This document shows positions 5,500 through 12,938 of a stretch of DNA of 12,938 nt, in pieces. The notes beneath the pieces are model-generated. The model saw only the letters and a list, made by a program, of their open reading frames with translations. It was not told the origin of the DNA and ran no database searches. Location of the stretch: NCBI GenBank assembly GCA_020849575.1, contig JADLFY010000139.1, positions 1 through 12,938 of the forward strand, in the 5' to 3' direction. Source of the DNA: Candidatus Peregrinibacteria bacterium (lineage in GTDB: Bacteria; Patescibacteriota; Gracilibacteria; UBA1369). Within the stretch, counting starts at the first letter, position 1; the number at the start of each line of letters is the position of its first letter. The translations under genes and the position numbers were made by a program.

Positions 5500-6423
5500 A
5501 TGGCTAAAGATTTTTATGAAATTTTGGGTGTAAAAAAAGACGCTGATGAAAGCGATATTAAGCGTGCCTATCGCCGACTGGCGATGGAGTGGCATCCAGA
5601 CAAACATAAGGGCGATAAAACTGCTGAAGATAAATTCAAGGAAATTAATAAAGCCTATGAAACACTGAGCGATCCGCAGAAAAAAGCGGCCTATGATCAA
5701 TTTGGAGAGGCCGGCTCAAATTTTGCCGGAGGCGGCGGGTTTAATGGAGGTGGATTTGATTTTAACGGGTTTCAGGGAAATTTTGACGGACAGGGATTTG
5801 CTGATATTTTTGAGGCTTTCTTTACAGGTTTTGGAGGCAGGCCAAATGCACCTCGCAAAGGCAGAAATCTGGAATTTGAATTGAAAATCGGTTTTGAAGA
5901 AGCCGCCTTTGGCTGCGAAAAAGAATTGTTGATTACCCGACCCGGTGCTGGCGGTGAAAGAAAACAGGAAAATATTAAAGTGAAAATTCCGGCCGGAGTT
6001 GATAATGATTCGGTGGTGAGACTCTCGGGCAAAGGTGATCCAGGTGTTAATGGAGGTCCCAGCGGGGATTTGTATGTGCATATCAGAATAATTCCGCATA
6101 AAGAATTTGTCAGAAATAATTTTGATGTACATAGCACCGCTGAAATCAGTTTGTTGCAGGCTGTTTTGGGCTCAGAAATCAAAGTAAAAACTATTCAGGG
6201 TGAAGTAACTTTGAAAATTCCGGCTGGTACACAGCCTGGAAAAGTCTTTAAATTAAAGTCTTATGGCGTGAAGAAATTGCATGCCGAAGAAAAGGGTGAT
6301 CATTACGTGAAAATCAATGTAGTTATTCCTACAAAACTTTCCAAAAAAGAGAAAACACTATATCAGAATTTGGCTGAGGAAAGTGGATTGGAAATTCAGA
6401 AAGGAAAAGGTTTCTGGAAATAA
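5500..6423 (+). CDS. dnaJ: DnaJ-family co-chaperone lacking the zinc-finger domain (CbpA/type B-like)
   Basis: Hsp40 co-chaperone that stimulates DnaK ATPase and hands over unfolded clients in the cytoplasm. The 307 residues show, in order: a J-domain at 4-67 with the HPD tripeptide at 32-34 (WHPDKHKG); a Gly/Phe-rich linker at about 69-113; then two C-terminal beta domains, with GFEEAAFGCEKEL (131-143), VKIPAGVDNDSVVRLSGKGD (161-180) and LKIPAGTQPGKVFKLK. In full-length DnaJ four CxxCxGxG repeats interrupt the first beta domain; here they are absent (only Cys139 is seen), so this is the shorter type B/CbpA form. I chose the ATG at 5500 over the GTG at 5485, because the J-domain conventionally starts there and the promoter predicts a start near 5482. 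The next gene downstream is the sigma factor, with its own promoter. Confidence 0.93.
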   Translation: MAKDFYEILGVKKDADESDIKRAYRRLAMEWHPDKHKGDKTAEDKFKEINKAYETLSDPQKKAAYDQFGEAGSNFAGGGGFNGGGFDFNGFQGNFDGQGFADIFEAFFTGFGGRPNAPRKGRNLEFELKIGFEEAAFGCEKELLITRPGAGGERKQENIKVKIPAGVDNDSVVRLSGKGDPGVNGGPSGDLYVHIRIIPHKEFVRNNFDVHSTAEISLLQAVLGSEIKVKTIQGEVTLKIPAGTQPGKVFKLKSYGVKKLHAEEKGDHYVKINVVIPTKLSKKEKTLYQNLAEESGLEIQKGKGFWK

Positions 6424-6474
6424 AAGTTTTTTGTAATACTTTTGTTTTATGGCCAGTTTATTTAGGTGAGCTGC

Positions 6475-6503
6475 TTGTCAGGCAAGCCTGAATAATCTAT
6501 AAA
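6475..6503 (+). promoter_or_regulatory. Strong sigma70-type promoter of the ECF sigma / A2M operon
   Basis: -35 TTGTCA (6475-6480), 17-bp spacer, -10 TATAAA (6498-6503), the best promoter match in the window. The predicted start is near 6510, only a few bases before the first possible start codon (TTG at 6514). It looks like a housekeeping promoter, with no ECF-type AAC/CGTC elements. Confidence 0.75.
6478..6491. promoter_or_regulatory. Palindrome overlapping the sigma-operon -35 (candidate operator)
   Basis: TCAGGC-AA-GCCTGA, with perfect 6-bp arms, covers the last bases of the -35 (TTGTCA) and the start of the spacer. A dimeric regulator bound here would compete with RNA polymerase. No other intact copy was noticed in the window. 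Confidence 0.5.
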
Positions 6504-6513
6504 TAGTAAGACT

Positions 6514-7086
6514 TTGTCACTGCTGATTTTGAAATCAAAAACAGAATTTGATACACAGCTAGTTGAGTTGGCTAAAACTGACAGCGATGCTTTCGCCCAG
6601 CTTTATGACTATTTTTTCCCAAAGGTATTTGCTTTTGTAATATCCAAAGTCGGCTCCAACGATGCGGCAGAGGATATTGTCAGTGAGGTATTTATAAAAG
6701 TTGTTCAGCATTTACCCAAATATCAGGACAGGGGGGCGCCTTTTGCAGCCTGGTTGTTTACCATAGCCAGAAATATGGTTTTTGACTATTACAGCAAGCA
6801 GAGTAAGGACAAAAGTACGGTTTTGGAAGAAGGCCTGGAAATAAAAGATGAATCGAAAAACTCCTCTCCACATGAGCAGGCGAAACACAGTGAATTGCAT
6901 GAAAAAGTTAAACAGGTGATGCAACAATTGCCGGAAAGAGATTTGAATGTCATGCAGATGAAATTTTATAGCGGTCTGACCAATCGGGAAATTGCAGCAA
7001 CTCTGAATCTGACTGAAAGCAATGTGGGCATTATTATTTATAGAGTATTAAAAAAATTAAAACCTGATCTAAATAATTACCTCTAA
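6514..7086 (+). CDS. ECF-type RNA polymerase sigma factor
   Basis: Alternative sigma factor of the two-domain (sigma2 plus sigma4) ECF type, about 190 residues. Region 2 spans about 25-95: DAFAQLYDYFFPKVFAFVIS, then AAEDIVSEVFIKVVQHLPKY and AAWLFTIARNMVFDYYSKQS, the typical core-binding and -10-recognition pattern. After an acidic linker, region 4 spans about 130-185: MQQLPERDLNVMQMKFYSGL and NREIAATLNLTESNVGIIIY, a helix-turn-helix for the -35. No ATG lies ahead of region 2. Candidate starts are TTG at 6514 and TTG at 6529 (giving MKSKTEFDTQ). With transcription predicted near 6510, the first would be almost leaderless. The gene ends 2 nt before the A2M start codon, so translation is probably coupled, and a sigma/regulator pair is suggested. 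Confidence 0.93.
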   Translation: MSLLILKSKTEFDTQLVELAKTDSDAFAQLYDYFFPKVFAFVISKVGSNDAAEDIVSEVFIKVVQHLPKYQDRGAPFAAWLFTIARNMVFDYYSKQSKDKSTVLEEGLEIKDESKNSSPHEQAKHSELHEKVKQVMQQLPERDLNVMQMKFYSGLTNREIAATLNLTESNVGIIIYRVLKKLKPDLNNYL

Positions 7087-7088
7087 AC

Positions 7089-10000
7089 ATGTTAGAACCT
7101 CGCAAAAAAATCAGGCAGTTAATGAGCGAGCTGGAAGCGAGCTTGAACAAGCAAAAAGCTTCCAAGGAAATTGATGAACTCGTTCAGGCTATCGAAAAAA
7201 CGTCTCCGCATAAGGCGCATTCTGTTTTTCAAAGCAAATTAAAAAACAATTTATTAGCTCAACATAAGACTATGGCAAAAGATAAGCATAAAACTGAAAA
7301 GAAATTCAGTATATGGTCGGACTTCCGGATGAAAGGAATGGCTGTAGCCTTTGCAGCATTGGTGCTGGTGGTTTTGGCGGGAGTAATCTCCTACCCTTTC
7401 CTCCCTGCTCCAACCGTGATGGGTTATGAGTTGCGAAATAGCATTAGAAAAATTTCTTATAATGCGCCAATTAAAATTACTTTCAATCAGCTGATGAGTA
7501 ATTCGTCAGTGGAAGAAAATCTGAAATTTGAGCCGGCTTTGCCTGGTAAAATTTCCTGGCAGGGAAATACACTGGTTTATACACCTGATCAGGAGTTTAA
7601 AATCGGTGATAAATACCAGGTGACAGTGGGCGTCGGGGCAAAAAGTTTATTACAGAAACCTCTGGTCAGTGAATACAGTGAATACTATGAAATAGTTGAT
7701 GCTCCAAAAGTTGCCTTGATTACGCCGGCAGCCGGACAAAGTGGTATAGCAACTGACAGTGAAATTAATATTATGTTTGATCGTTCTGTTTCAGGACTGA
7801 CTACCCTGGAAGAAGCTGAGAAGAATATTCCCCATATAAGAATTGAGCCGTCAGCCAGCGGACGCTGGAAATGGATTGGGACAAGCGCAATTCAGTTTAT
7901 TCCTGATAAATTGAAATTGGCTACCAGCTATAAAATCACCGTTCCCAAAGGGACTGTGGTATTGGATGGTGGTTCAACAACCGAGGAGTTTTCTACAACT
8001 TTTGAAACGATCAGGCCATATCCAGAGATGATTGAAAATAATCATGGTACTGATACAGGGGAAGCGGCCAGCAAGAGTGAATTCTATTTAACTTTTAATC
8101 AGAAAATTGATTTGGGATCGGCCAATCAGCTGATTCAAATGAAAGGCCCTGAGGCACTTGTTCCTCTGGATATCCGCTATTTTAACCAGGATGACTGGAA
8201 GGCCAAAATGGCCCAGGAAAGCGAAATGGTGGAGATGTCTACCTATGAAGAAATTGCTGAAGTCCCAACTGATAAAATGACTGCGGTGATACCTCCAGTG
8301 GAAATGCCAACACCAGAGATCATGCAAAGAACTTTGGTCATAATTCCCAAACAAGAATTAACCGAGAATGTTACCTATAGTTTGAATGTAATGGAAGGGT
8401 TGAAGGGGGCGGAAGGAGATTTGGGAGTGATGGAAGCCGTTTCGTATCCAATTGCGATTAGTGGGAAATTGAATCTGGAAGTTTCAGATCAGAATTTTGA
8501 TTATACTGAATTGGGTATACCGGAATTTACTTTTAATAATCAGATTGATTTAAGAAGTCTGCGTGGGAAAGTGAAAATCAGTCCTGAACAATATGATGAG
8601 GACAATAAAGTCATAGCCCCGACAATTGTGACCAATGGCAAAGGTTTTATGGTTAATTATCCATACAGACCAGCAATTGAATACAAAATAAATATTGATG
8701 GTGGCATAAAAGATATTTATGGGCATGTTTATGATAAGCCGATTGAATTTAAATTTTTGACTGCAGATTATAAACCGGCTCTGGCTCTGGAGTCAGGTAC
8801 TGATATTAATATTCTTGATGGCTATAAACCTACTTTATTCTACATAAAATCCACCAATATTGATTCGGCCAAGGTACAATTGAAGGCTTTGGATCAAAAA
8901 GAATTTTTGGCTTACTATGGGCGTGGATGGGTTCAATATGACATGGTGAATGTGGCTGATGATGCTTTCAGTTTTACAGGTGAATTACCAATTACACTGG
9001 AAAAAAATAAACGTGGACATACGACCCTGGATTTGGACAAATTGACTGGAAATAAATTGGCCAGTGGTTTTTATATGATGCAGGTTTCTAATCCTAATGT
9101 TACTGAAGAAAGATGTGAATGGATTGAAGAAAAATCGGTTTGCCGAAAAGTCCCAAGAATATCAAAGAGTCTATTTGTGGTAAGCAAATCCGCCCTGGCG
9201 ATGAAGTTTAATAATAATCAGCAAATGATCTGGGCCACAGATTTGGCCAGTGGCAAACCGATAGATGGAATGACGGTACAGGCCGTTGGTGATTATGGAA
9301 AAACCACAGAAGCAATTACTGATATCAACGGTGTGGCTAAATTGAGCAATGACAATAGTGAATCACTGATCATTGCCACACGAGATGGTGATGTGAGTGT
9401 AGTTCACGGTAGCTGGGTAGAAGGTGTAGCACCATGGGATTTTCATATTGATACTGAATACATGGCTCCTGAATATTATCTATATCTGTATACAGAGAGA
9501 CCTATTTACAGACCAGGACAAGAGGTTGCCTTCAAAGGAATTGTCCGTCAGGAAAAAAATTATAAATTTCAATTACCGGAAATCCAGAAAGTGAAAGTTG
9601 TAGTCAATGACTCAATGGGTAATGAAGTTTATAATAAAGAATTATCTTTATCCAAAAATGGAACATTTAATGATTCTTTGCAGCTGGGAGCAGCGGTAGC
9701 AACCGGGGATTATAGTATTTCTGCCGAACTGGTACAGCCAAAAGATGTTTATGCCTACGCTACAAACATGTGGGCAAATTTCAAAGTTTATGAATATCGC
9801 AAACCGGAATATAAACTGGATATGACTCCCGATCAGAAAGATTATATCAGCGGGCAAACAGCCAAAGTGAAAGTTGAAGCTGGTTATTTCTTTGGAGCTC
9901 CACTAAAAGATGCTGAAATCAGATGGACACTCAAATCCCAGGATTATTATTTCATTTTACCCGAGGAATTAGCGGCTAAGGTTAGCGGTTGGTTCAGTTT

Positions 10001-12938
10001 TGCCGAGGAAGGATATTTCTGTTATTGGAGATGTACAGGTGATCAGTCAGTGGTATCTCAGGGAACTGTGAAGGCGGATGCCAATGGAGTAGCAGAAATC
10101 AGTTTACCGTTGGTATTGGGTGACAAGAAAATGAGTCAGATTTATACGTTGGAAGCGGTGGTATCTGATGCCAATAATCAAAGTGTGGCCAATAGAATTA
10201 GTTTCCCGGTTCATCAGGGTGAATTCTATCTGGGAGTAAGAAGTCAGGATTATGTTTTGGAAACTGGTAAAGCCGGTAAATTTGAAGCAATTTCGGTAAC
10301 TACTGACGGCAAAATATTGGCCAATAAAGGATTTGAAGCAGCAATTTATAGACGTGAATGGAATACCGTAAAACGCAAAAATGTTGATGGTGGTTTCTAT
10401 TATGAAAATACCTATGAAGATAAATTGGTAGAAAAGAAAAATGTTTCTACTGATGCTGATGGCAAAGCAGGATTTGAATTCCAGTTGGGTAGTGGTGGAT
10501 CTTATAAAGTAGAGATTTCAGCAAAAGACAGTCGTGGCAATAGGGTAATCAGCTCGACGTCAGTCTATGTAAGTGGTGGTGATTTCATCAATTGGGGTAG
10601 TGAAAATAATGACAGAATCGAATTGGTAAATGACAAAATGGAATATAAGGTTGGAGAGACTGCCAAAATTCTGGTTAAGTCGCCATATAAGAATGTCTAT
10701 GCGCTGGTGACTTATGAAAAAGACAAAGTGATGGAATACAAAGTGGTTAAGTTGGAAAGTAATTCAGATACAATTGAAGTTCCTATTACCGAGAAATTCC
10801 TGCCGAATGTGTTTGTCTCAGTGGTATTGGTTAAAGGAAGTGAATATGATGCCGGACTGGTCGAGCCAGTAGCCGGAGCTATTGATGAAAGACAAGTGGC
10901 AGCCTTTAAGGTTGGCTATACTACTTTGCAGGTGAACACAGAAGAAAAACGACTGAATATAGAAATAAAGAGTAATAAAGAAAAATATGCTCCGGGTGAA
11001 GAAGTTACTTTGACTGTAAAAACAACTGATAATAGCGGCAAAGCTGTGCCAGTGGAATTATCACTGGGGGTAGTGGACGAAAGCGTACTTAGTCTGACAG
11101 AAAGTGTAACTGCGGATCTAATCAATGTGTTTTATCGCAAGCGTATGTTGAGTGTGAGCTCAGCTTATTCCTTAACCAAGGCTCTTTCCAGAATCAATGT
11201 AGTAGTGGAAGCCGGTGAAAAAGGTGGTGGTGGTGGAGATACAACTAAACGTGGTTTGTTCAAAGATACGGCTTTCTTTGAAGCAGCACTGATGACTAAT
11301 GGAAATGGTGAAGGCAGTGTGACTTTCAAATTACCTGATAATCTGACTACCTGGCAGGCTTTGGCAATTGGTGTATCTGATGATACGAAAAAAGAATTAA
11401 CTTTGGTTGGCAGCAATAAAATGAATTTCCTGGTGACCAAAGATATTCTGGTCAGACCGGTATTACCAAGATTCTTTACCAGTGGTGATGAAATGGAAAT
11501 TTCGGCAATTGTTCATAATTATACAGTAGAAACACAGTCAACCAAGGTAACACTGGAAGCTCCTGAACTGACTTTATTGGATGGAGGGGAAAAATCCATC
11601 AATATAGCTTCGCAGGGTTCTGAGAAAGTCAGCTGGAAGGTGAAAGTGAATAACAGTGAGGCATCCAAATTGAGTTTTACTGCGATTGCCAATGGCGGAG
11701 AAAAGGGTGACAGTATTGAACAGGTTTTACCAGTGAAACAGCCAAGTTTACCGACTAATGTGGCTACCAGCAGAGTAGTAGCAGGTGATGCCGTAGAAAT
11801 TGATAAATTATGGCTGCCGGCAAATCTGGATTTGAATTCCGGCAAATTGACTATCAAGGTAAGTGCAACTTTGGCAGGTGCAATTAATGATGGCCTGAAA
11901 TATCTGGTGAGTTATCCATATGGTTGTACCGAGCAATTAGCTAGCGCAATTTTACCAAATGTAGTACTGAAAAAACTGGTGAATCTGGGCAAATTCAAGA
12001 CAGCTGAAATTGATGAAAAGGAATTGGATAAAAATGTTGAGGCTGGTTTACAGCAACTTTATCTGAATCAAAAACCAAGTGGTGGATTTGGCTTGTGGCA
12101 GAGTTCAAATGAAAATGCTTATTTGAGTGCCTATGTGCTTTATACTATGTATCAGGCCAAAACGGTGGGCTATGCAGTTGATGATAAGGTGATAAACAGT
12201 ACGACCAATTATTTGAATACTTATATCAAGACACATGGCTTGGATGATAAAGGTTTTGAGTGGTATGGAGATAATCGAGAAATGCAACAGCGTAATACGG
12301 CTAATGCACGTGCTTATATGCTGTTTGTTTTGAGCGAAGTGGGCAAAGGAGATTTGGGACTGACCAAGAATCTGTATCAGGTAAAAGATCGTCTGAGTTT
12401 AATTTCCAAAGCCTATTTGATGATGACACTGAAGAATCTGGATAAAGAGTCAAAAGACCAATCTATAACCGCTCAAATTGCCAGTTTGAAAGATGAATTG
12501 CAAAGTCAGGCCAAGCAAACACCTCGTGGAGTAAATTTTGAAGAGGATAAACCGGATTACAGTTTATTTGATACCAATACACGTTCAACAGCGGTGGTGA
12601 TGCAGGCTTTGAATCGTCAGGATAAAAATAATATTTTGATTCCAAAGATTTTGCAGGCATTGCTTCAGGAAAGAAAAGGAGGCCACTTCAATACAACTCA
12701 GGATACAGCTATAAGTTTGTTGGCTTTGATTGAGTACTTTGAAAGTTCTGGTGAACTTAATCCAAACTTTGAGGCACAGGTAAATATTAATGGTGAAAGA
12801 ACCATGCAGGAGCCTTTTAAGAGCGATAATTTATTTGAAAGTATAGTGAAAGAAATTGAATTGAATAAACTTCTTCCCAATAATCTTGATAATGAAATTG
12901 CTGTCCAAAGAACCGGGACAGGAAAAATGTATGTGGAT
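7089..12938 (+). CDS. Membrane-anchored bacterial alpha-2-macroglobulin with N-terminal anti-sigma-like segment; 3' end outside window
   Basis: Protease-trapping protein facing out of the cell; 1950 residues visible, frame open to the window edge. Order: charged cytoplasmic segment 1-83, with VFQSKLKNNLLAQ at about 46-58 like the short helix of ECF anti-sigma proteins; one membrane span at about 84-104; Ig-like/MG domains from about 112 and 206; the MG motif TERPIYRPGQEV (YRPG 807-810); VDES at 1329-1332; a bait-like segment to about 1390 containing Gly5 at 1379-1383; the A2M domain (RGLFKDTAFFEA, then LPDNLTTWQALA); thioester YPYGCTEQ with Cys1613 and Gln1616; and an alpha/alpha toroid (GGFGLWQSS, GGHFNTTQDTA). 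Besides the thioester Cys I see only Cys676/685 and 978/982, which could form two disulfides. Unlike E. coli A2M (YfhM) there is no lipobox. No Shine-Dalgarno; it starts 2 nt after the sigma gene. Family assignment is secure; the anti-sigma role is inferred. Confidence 0.95.
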   Translation, partial: MLEPRKKIRQLMSELEASLNKQKASKEIDELVQAIEKTSPHKAHSVFQSKLKNNLLAQHKTMAKDKHKTEKKFSIWSDFRMKGMAVAFAALVLVVLAGVISYPFLPAPTVMGYELRNSIRKISYNAPIKITFNQLMSNSSVEENLKFEPALPGKISWQGNTLVYTPDQEFKIGDKYQVTVGVGAKSLLQKPLVSEYSEYYEIVDAPKVALITPAAGQSGIATDSEINIMFDRSVSGLTTLEEAEKNIPHIRIEPSASGRWKWIGTSAIQFIPDKLKLATSYKITVPKGTVVLDGGSTTEEFSTTFETIRPYPEMIENNHGTDTGEAASKSEFYLTFNQKIDLGSANQLIQMKGPEALVPLDIRYFNQDDWKAKMAQESEMVEMSTYEEIAEVPTDKMTAVIPPVEMPTPEIMQRTLVIIPKQELTENVTYSLNVMEGLKGAEGDLGVMEAVSYPIAISGKLNLEVSDQNFDYTELGIPEFTFNNQIDLRSLRGKVKISPEQYDEDNKVIAPTIVTNGKGFMVNYPYRPAIEYKINIDGGIKDIYGHVYDKPIEFKFLTADYKPALALESGTDINILDGYKPTLFYIKSTNIDSAKVQLKALDQKEFLAYYGRGWVQYDMVNVADDAFSFTGELPITLEKNKRGHTTLDLDKLTGNKLASGFYMMQVSNPNVTEERCEWIEEKSVCRKVPRISKSLFVVSKSALAMKFNNNQQMIWATDLASGKPIDGMTVQAVGDYGKTTEAITDINGVAKLSNDNSESLIIATRDGDVSVVHGSWVEGVAPWDFHIDTEYMAPEYYLYLYTERPIYRPGQEVAFKGIVRQEKNYKFQLPEIQKVKVVVNDSMGNEVYNKELSLSKNGTFNDSLQLGAAVATGDYSISAELVQPKDVYAYATNMWANFKVYEYRKPEYKLDMTPDQKDYISGQTAKVKVEAGYFFGAPLKDAEIRWTLKSQDYYFILPEELAAKVSGWFSFAEEGYFCYWRCTGDQSVVSQGTVKADANGVAEISLPLVLGDKKMSQIYTLEAVVSDANNQSVANRISFPVHQGEFYLGVRSQDYVLETGKAGKFEAISVTTDGKILANKGFEAAIYRREWNTVKRKNVDGGFYYENTYEDKLVEKKNVSTDADGKAGFEFQLGSGGSYKVEISAKDSRGNRVISSTSVYVSGGDFINWGSENNDRIELVNDKMEYKVGETAKILVKSPYKNVYALVTYEKDKVMEYKVVKLESNSDTIEVPITEKFLPNVFVSVVLVKGSEYDAGLVEPVAGAIDERQVAAFKVGYTTLQVNTEEKRLNIEIKSNKEKYAPGEEVTLTVKTTDNSGKAVPVELSLGVVDESVLSLTESVTADLINVFYRKRMLSVSSAYSLTKALSRINVVVEAGEKGGGGGDTTKRGLFKDTAFFEAALMTNGNGEGSVTFKLPDNLTTWQALAIGVSDDTKKELTLVGSNKMNFLVTKDILVRPVLPRFFTSGDEMEISAIVHNYTVETQSTKVTLEAPELTLLDGGEKSINIASQGSEKVSWKVKVNNSEASKLSFTAIANGGEKGDSIEQVLPVKQPSLPTNVATSRVVAGDAVEIDKLWLPANLDLNSGKLTIKVSATLAGAINDGLKYLVSYPYGCTEQLASAILPNVVLKKLVNLGKFKTAEIDEKELDKNVEAGLQQLYLNQKPSGGFGLWQSSNENAYLSAYVLYTMYQAKTVGYAVDDKVINSTTNYLNTYIKTHGLDDKGFEWYGDNREMQQRNTANARAYMLFVLSEVGKGDLGLTKNLYQVKDRLSLISKAYLMMTLKNLDKESKDQSITAQIASLKDELQSQAKQTPRGVNFEEDKPDYSLFDTNTRSTAVVMQALNRQDKNNILIPKILQALLQERKGGHFNTTQDTAISLLALIEYFESSGELNPNFEAQVNINGERTMQEPFKSDNLFESIVKEIELNKLLPNNLDNEIAVQRTGTGKMYVD

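Noticed and set aside
5488..6182. Minus-strand open frames opposite dnaJ
   Set aside because: They are antisense shadows of the conserved DnaJ reading frame.
6422..6445. Weak AT hairpin (AAAAG/CTTTT) after dnaJ as a terminator
   Set aside because: Five weak A/T-rich pairs with a 12-nt loop and an interrupted T-run; too weak to call in AT-rich DNA.
1..12938. CRISPR arrays, insertion sequences or phage genes
   Set aside because: No regularly spaced repeats, transposase-like ORFs, terminal inverted repeats or phage structural genes were seen; the tRNAs are not flanked by att-like duplications that I could find.

Overview
The window reads as a moderately AT-rich bacterial chromosome segment with short intergenic gaps, sigma70-type promoters, tRNA genes that encode their own CCA, and several small orphan proteins. 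Almost none of the gene starts has a recognisable Shine-Dalgarno sequence. The gene mix (PBP, small HTH/coiled-coil protein, membrane-anchored orphans, ECF sigma factor, giant alpha-2-macroglobulin) would fit a Patescibacteria/CPR-like or similar uncultivated lineage. That placement is inference; no phylogenetic marker gene is present.

Layout: positions 1-5378 are transcribed leftwards (minus strand). From the left edge these are: the N-terminal 439 residues of a class A penicillin-binding protein (PBP, cut by the window edge), a MerR/excisionase-like HTH protein with a coiled coil, tRNA-Lys(TTT) with its own promoter and a Rho-independent terminator, a multi-pass membrane protein, a DHH-phosphoesterase-like protein with unusual motifs, two orphan proteins (one soluble, one membrane-anchored with a coiled coil), and a tRNA-Val(GAC)/tRNA-Glu(CTC) pair. 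From about 5447 the strand switches: a zinc-finger-less DnaJ, an ECF-type sigma factor, and then a single ORF filling the last 5.85 kb and running off the window.

The main point of interest is the sigma factor plus giant protein. The giant ORF (1950 residues visible) is a bacterial alpha-2-macroglobulin (A2M) with Ig-like/MG domains, an MG-type YRPG motif, a bait-region-like segment with a Gly5 run, and an intact CTEQ thioester. It does not start with a lipobox signal peptide. It has about 83 cytoplasm-facing residues and one membrane span, and it starts 2 nt after the sigma-factor stop codon. Its N-terminal segment has the look of a short anti-sigma region. The arrangement suggests a trans-envelope protein in which an extracytoplasmic protease trap is physically joined to control of an ECF sigma factor. 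This coupling is inferred from architecture and gene order only. A 14-bp palindrome overlaps the sigma-gene promoter. The class A PBP some 5.8 kb away recalls the known pbpC-A2M association in other bacteria, although here the genes are neither adjacent nor co-directional.

No stretch longer than about 300 bases lacks a gene. The longer gaps (1804-2001, 3810-3991, 5379-5499, 6424-6513) hold promoters and inverted repeats, described individually.
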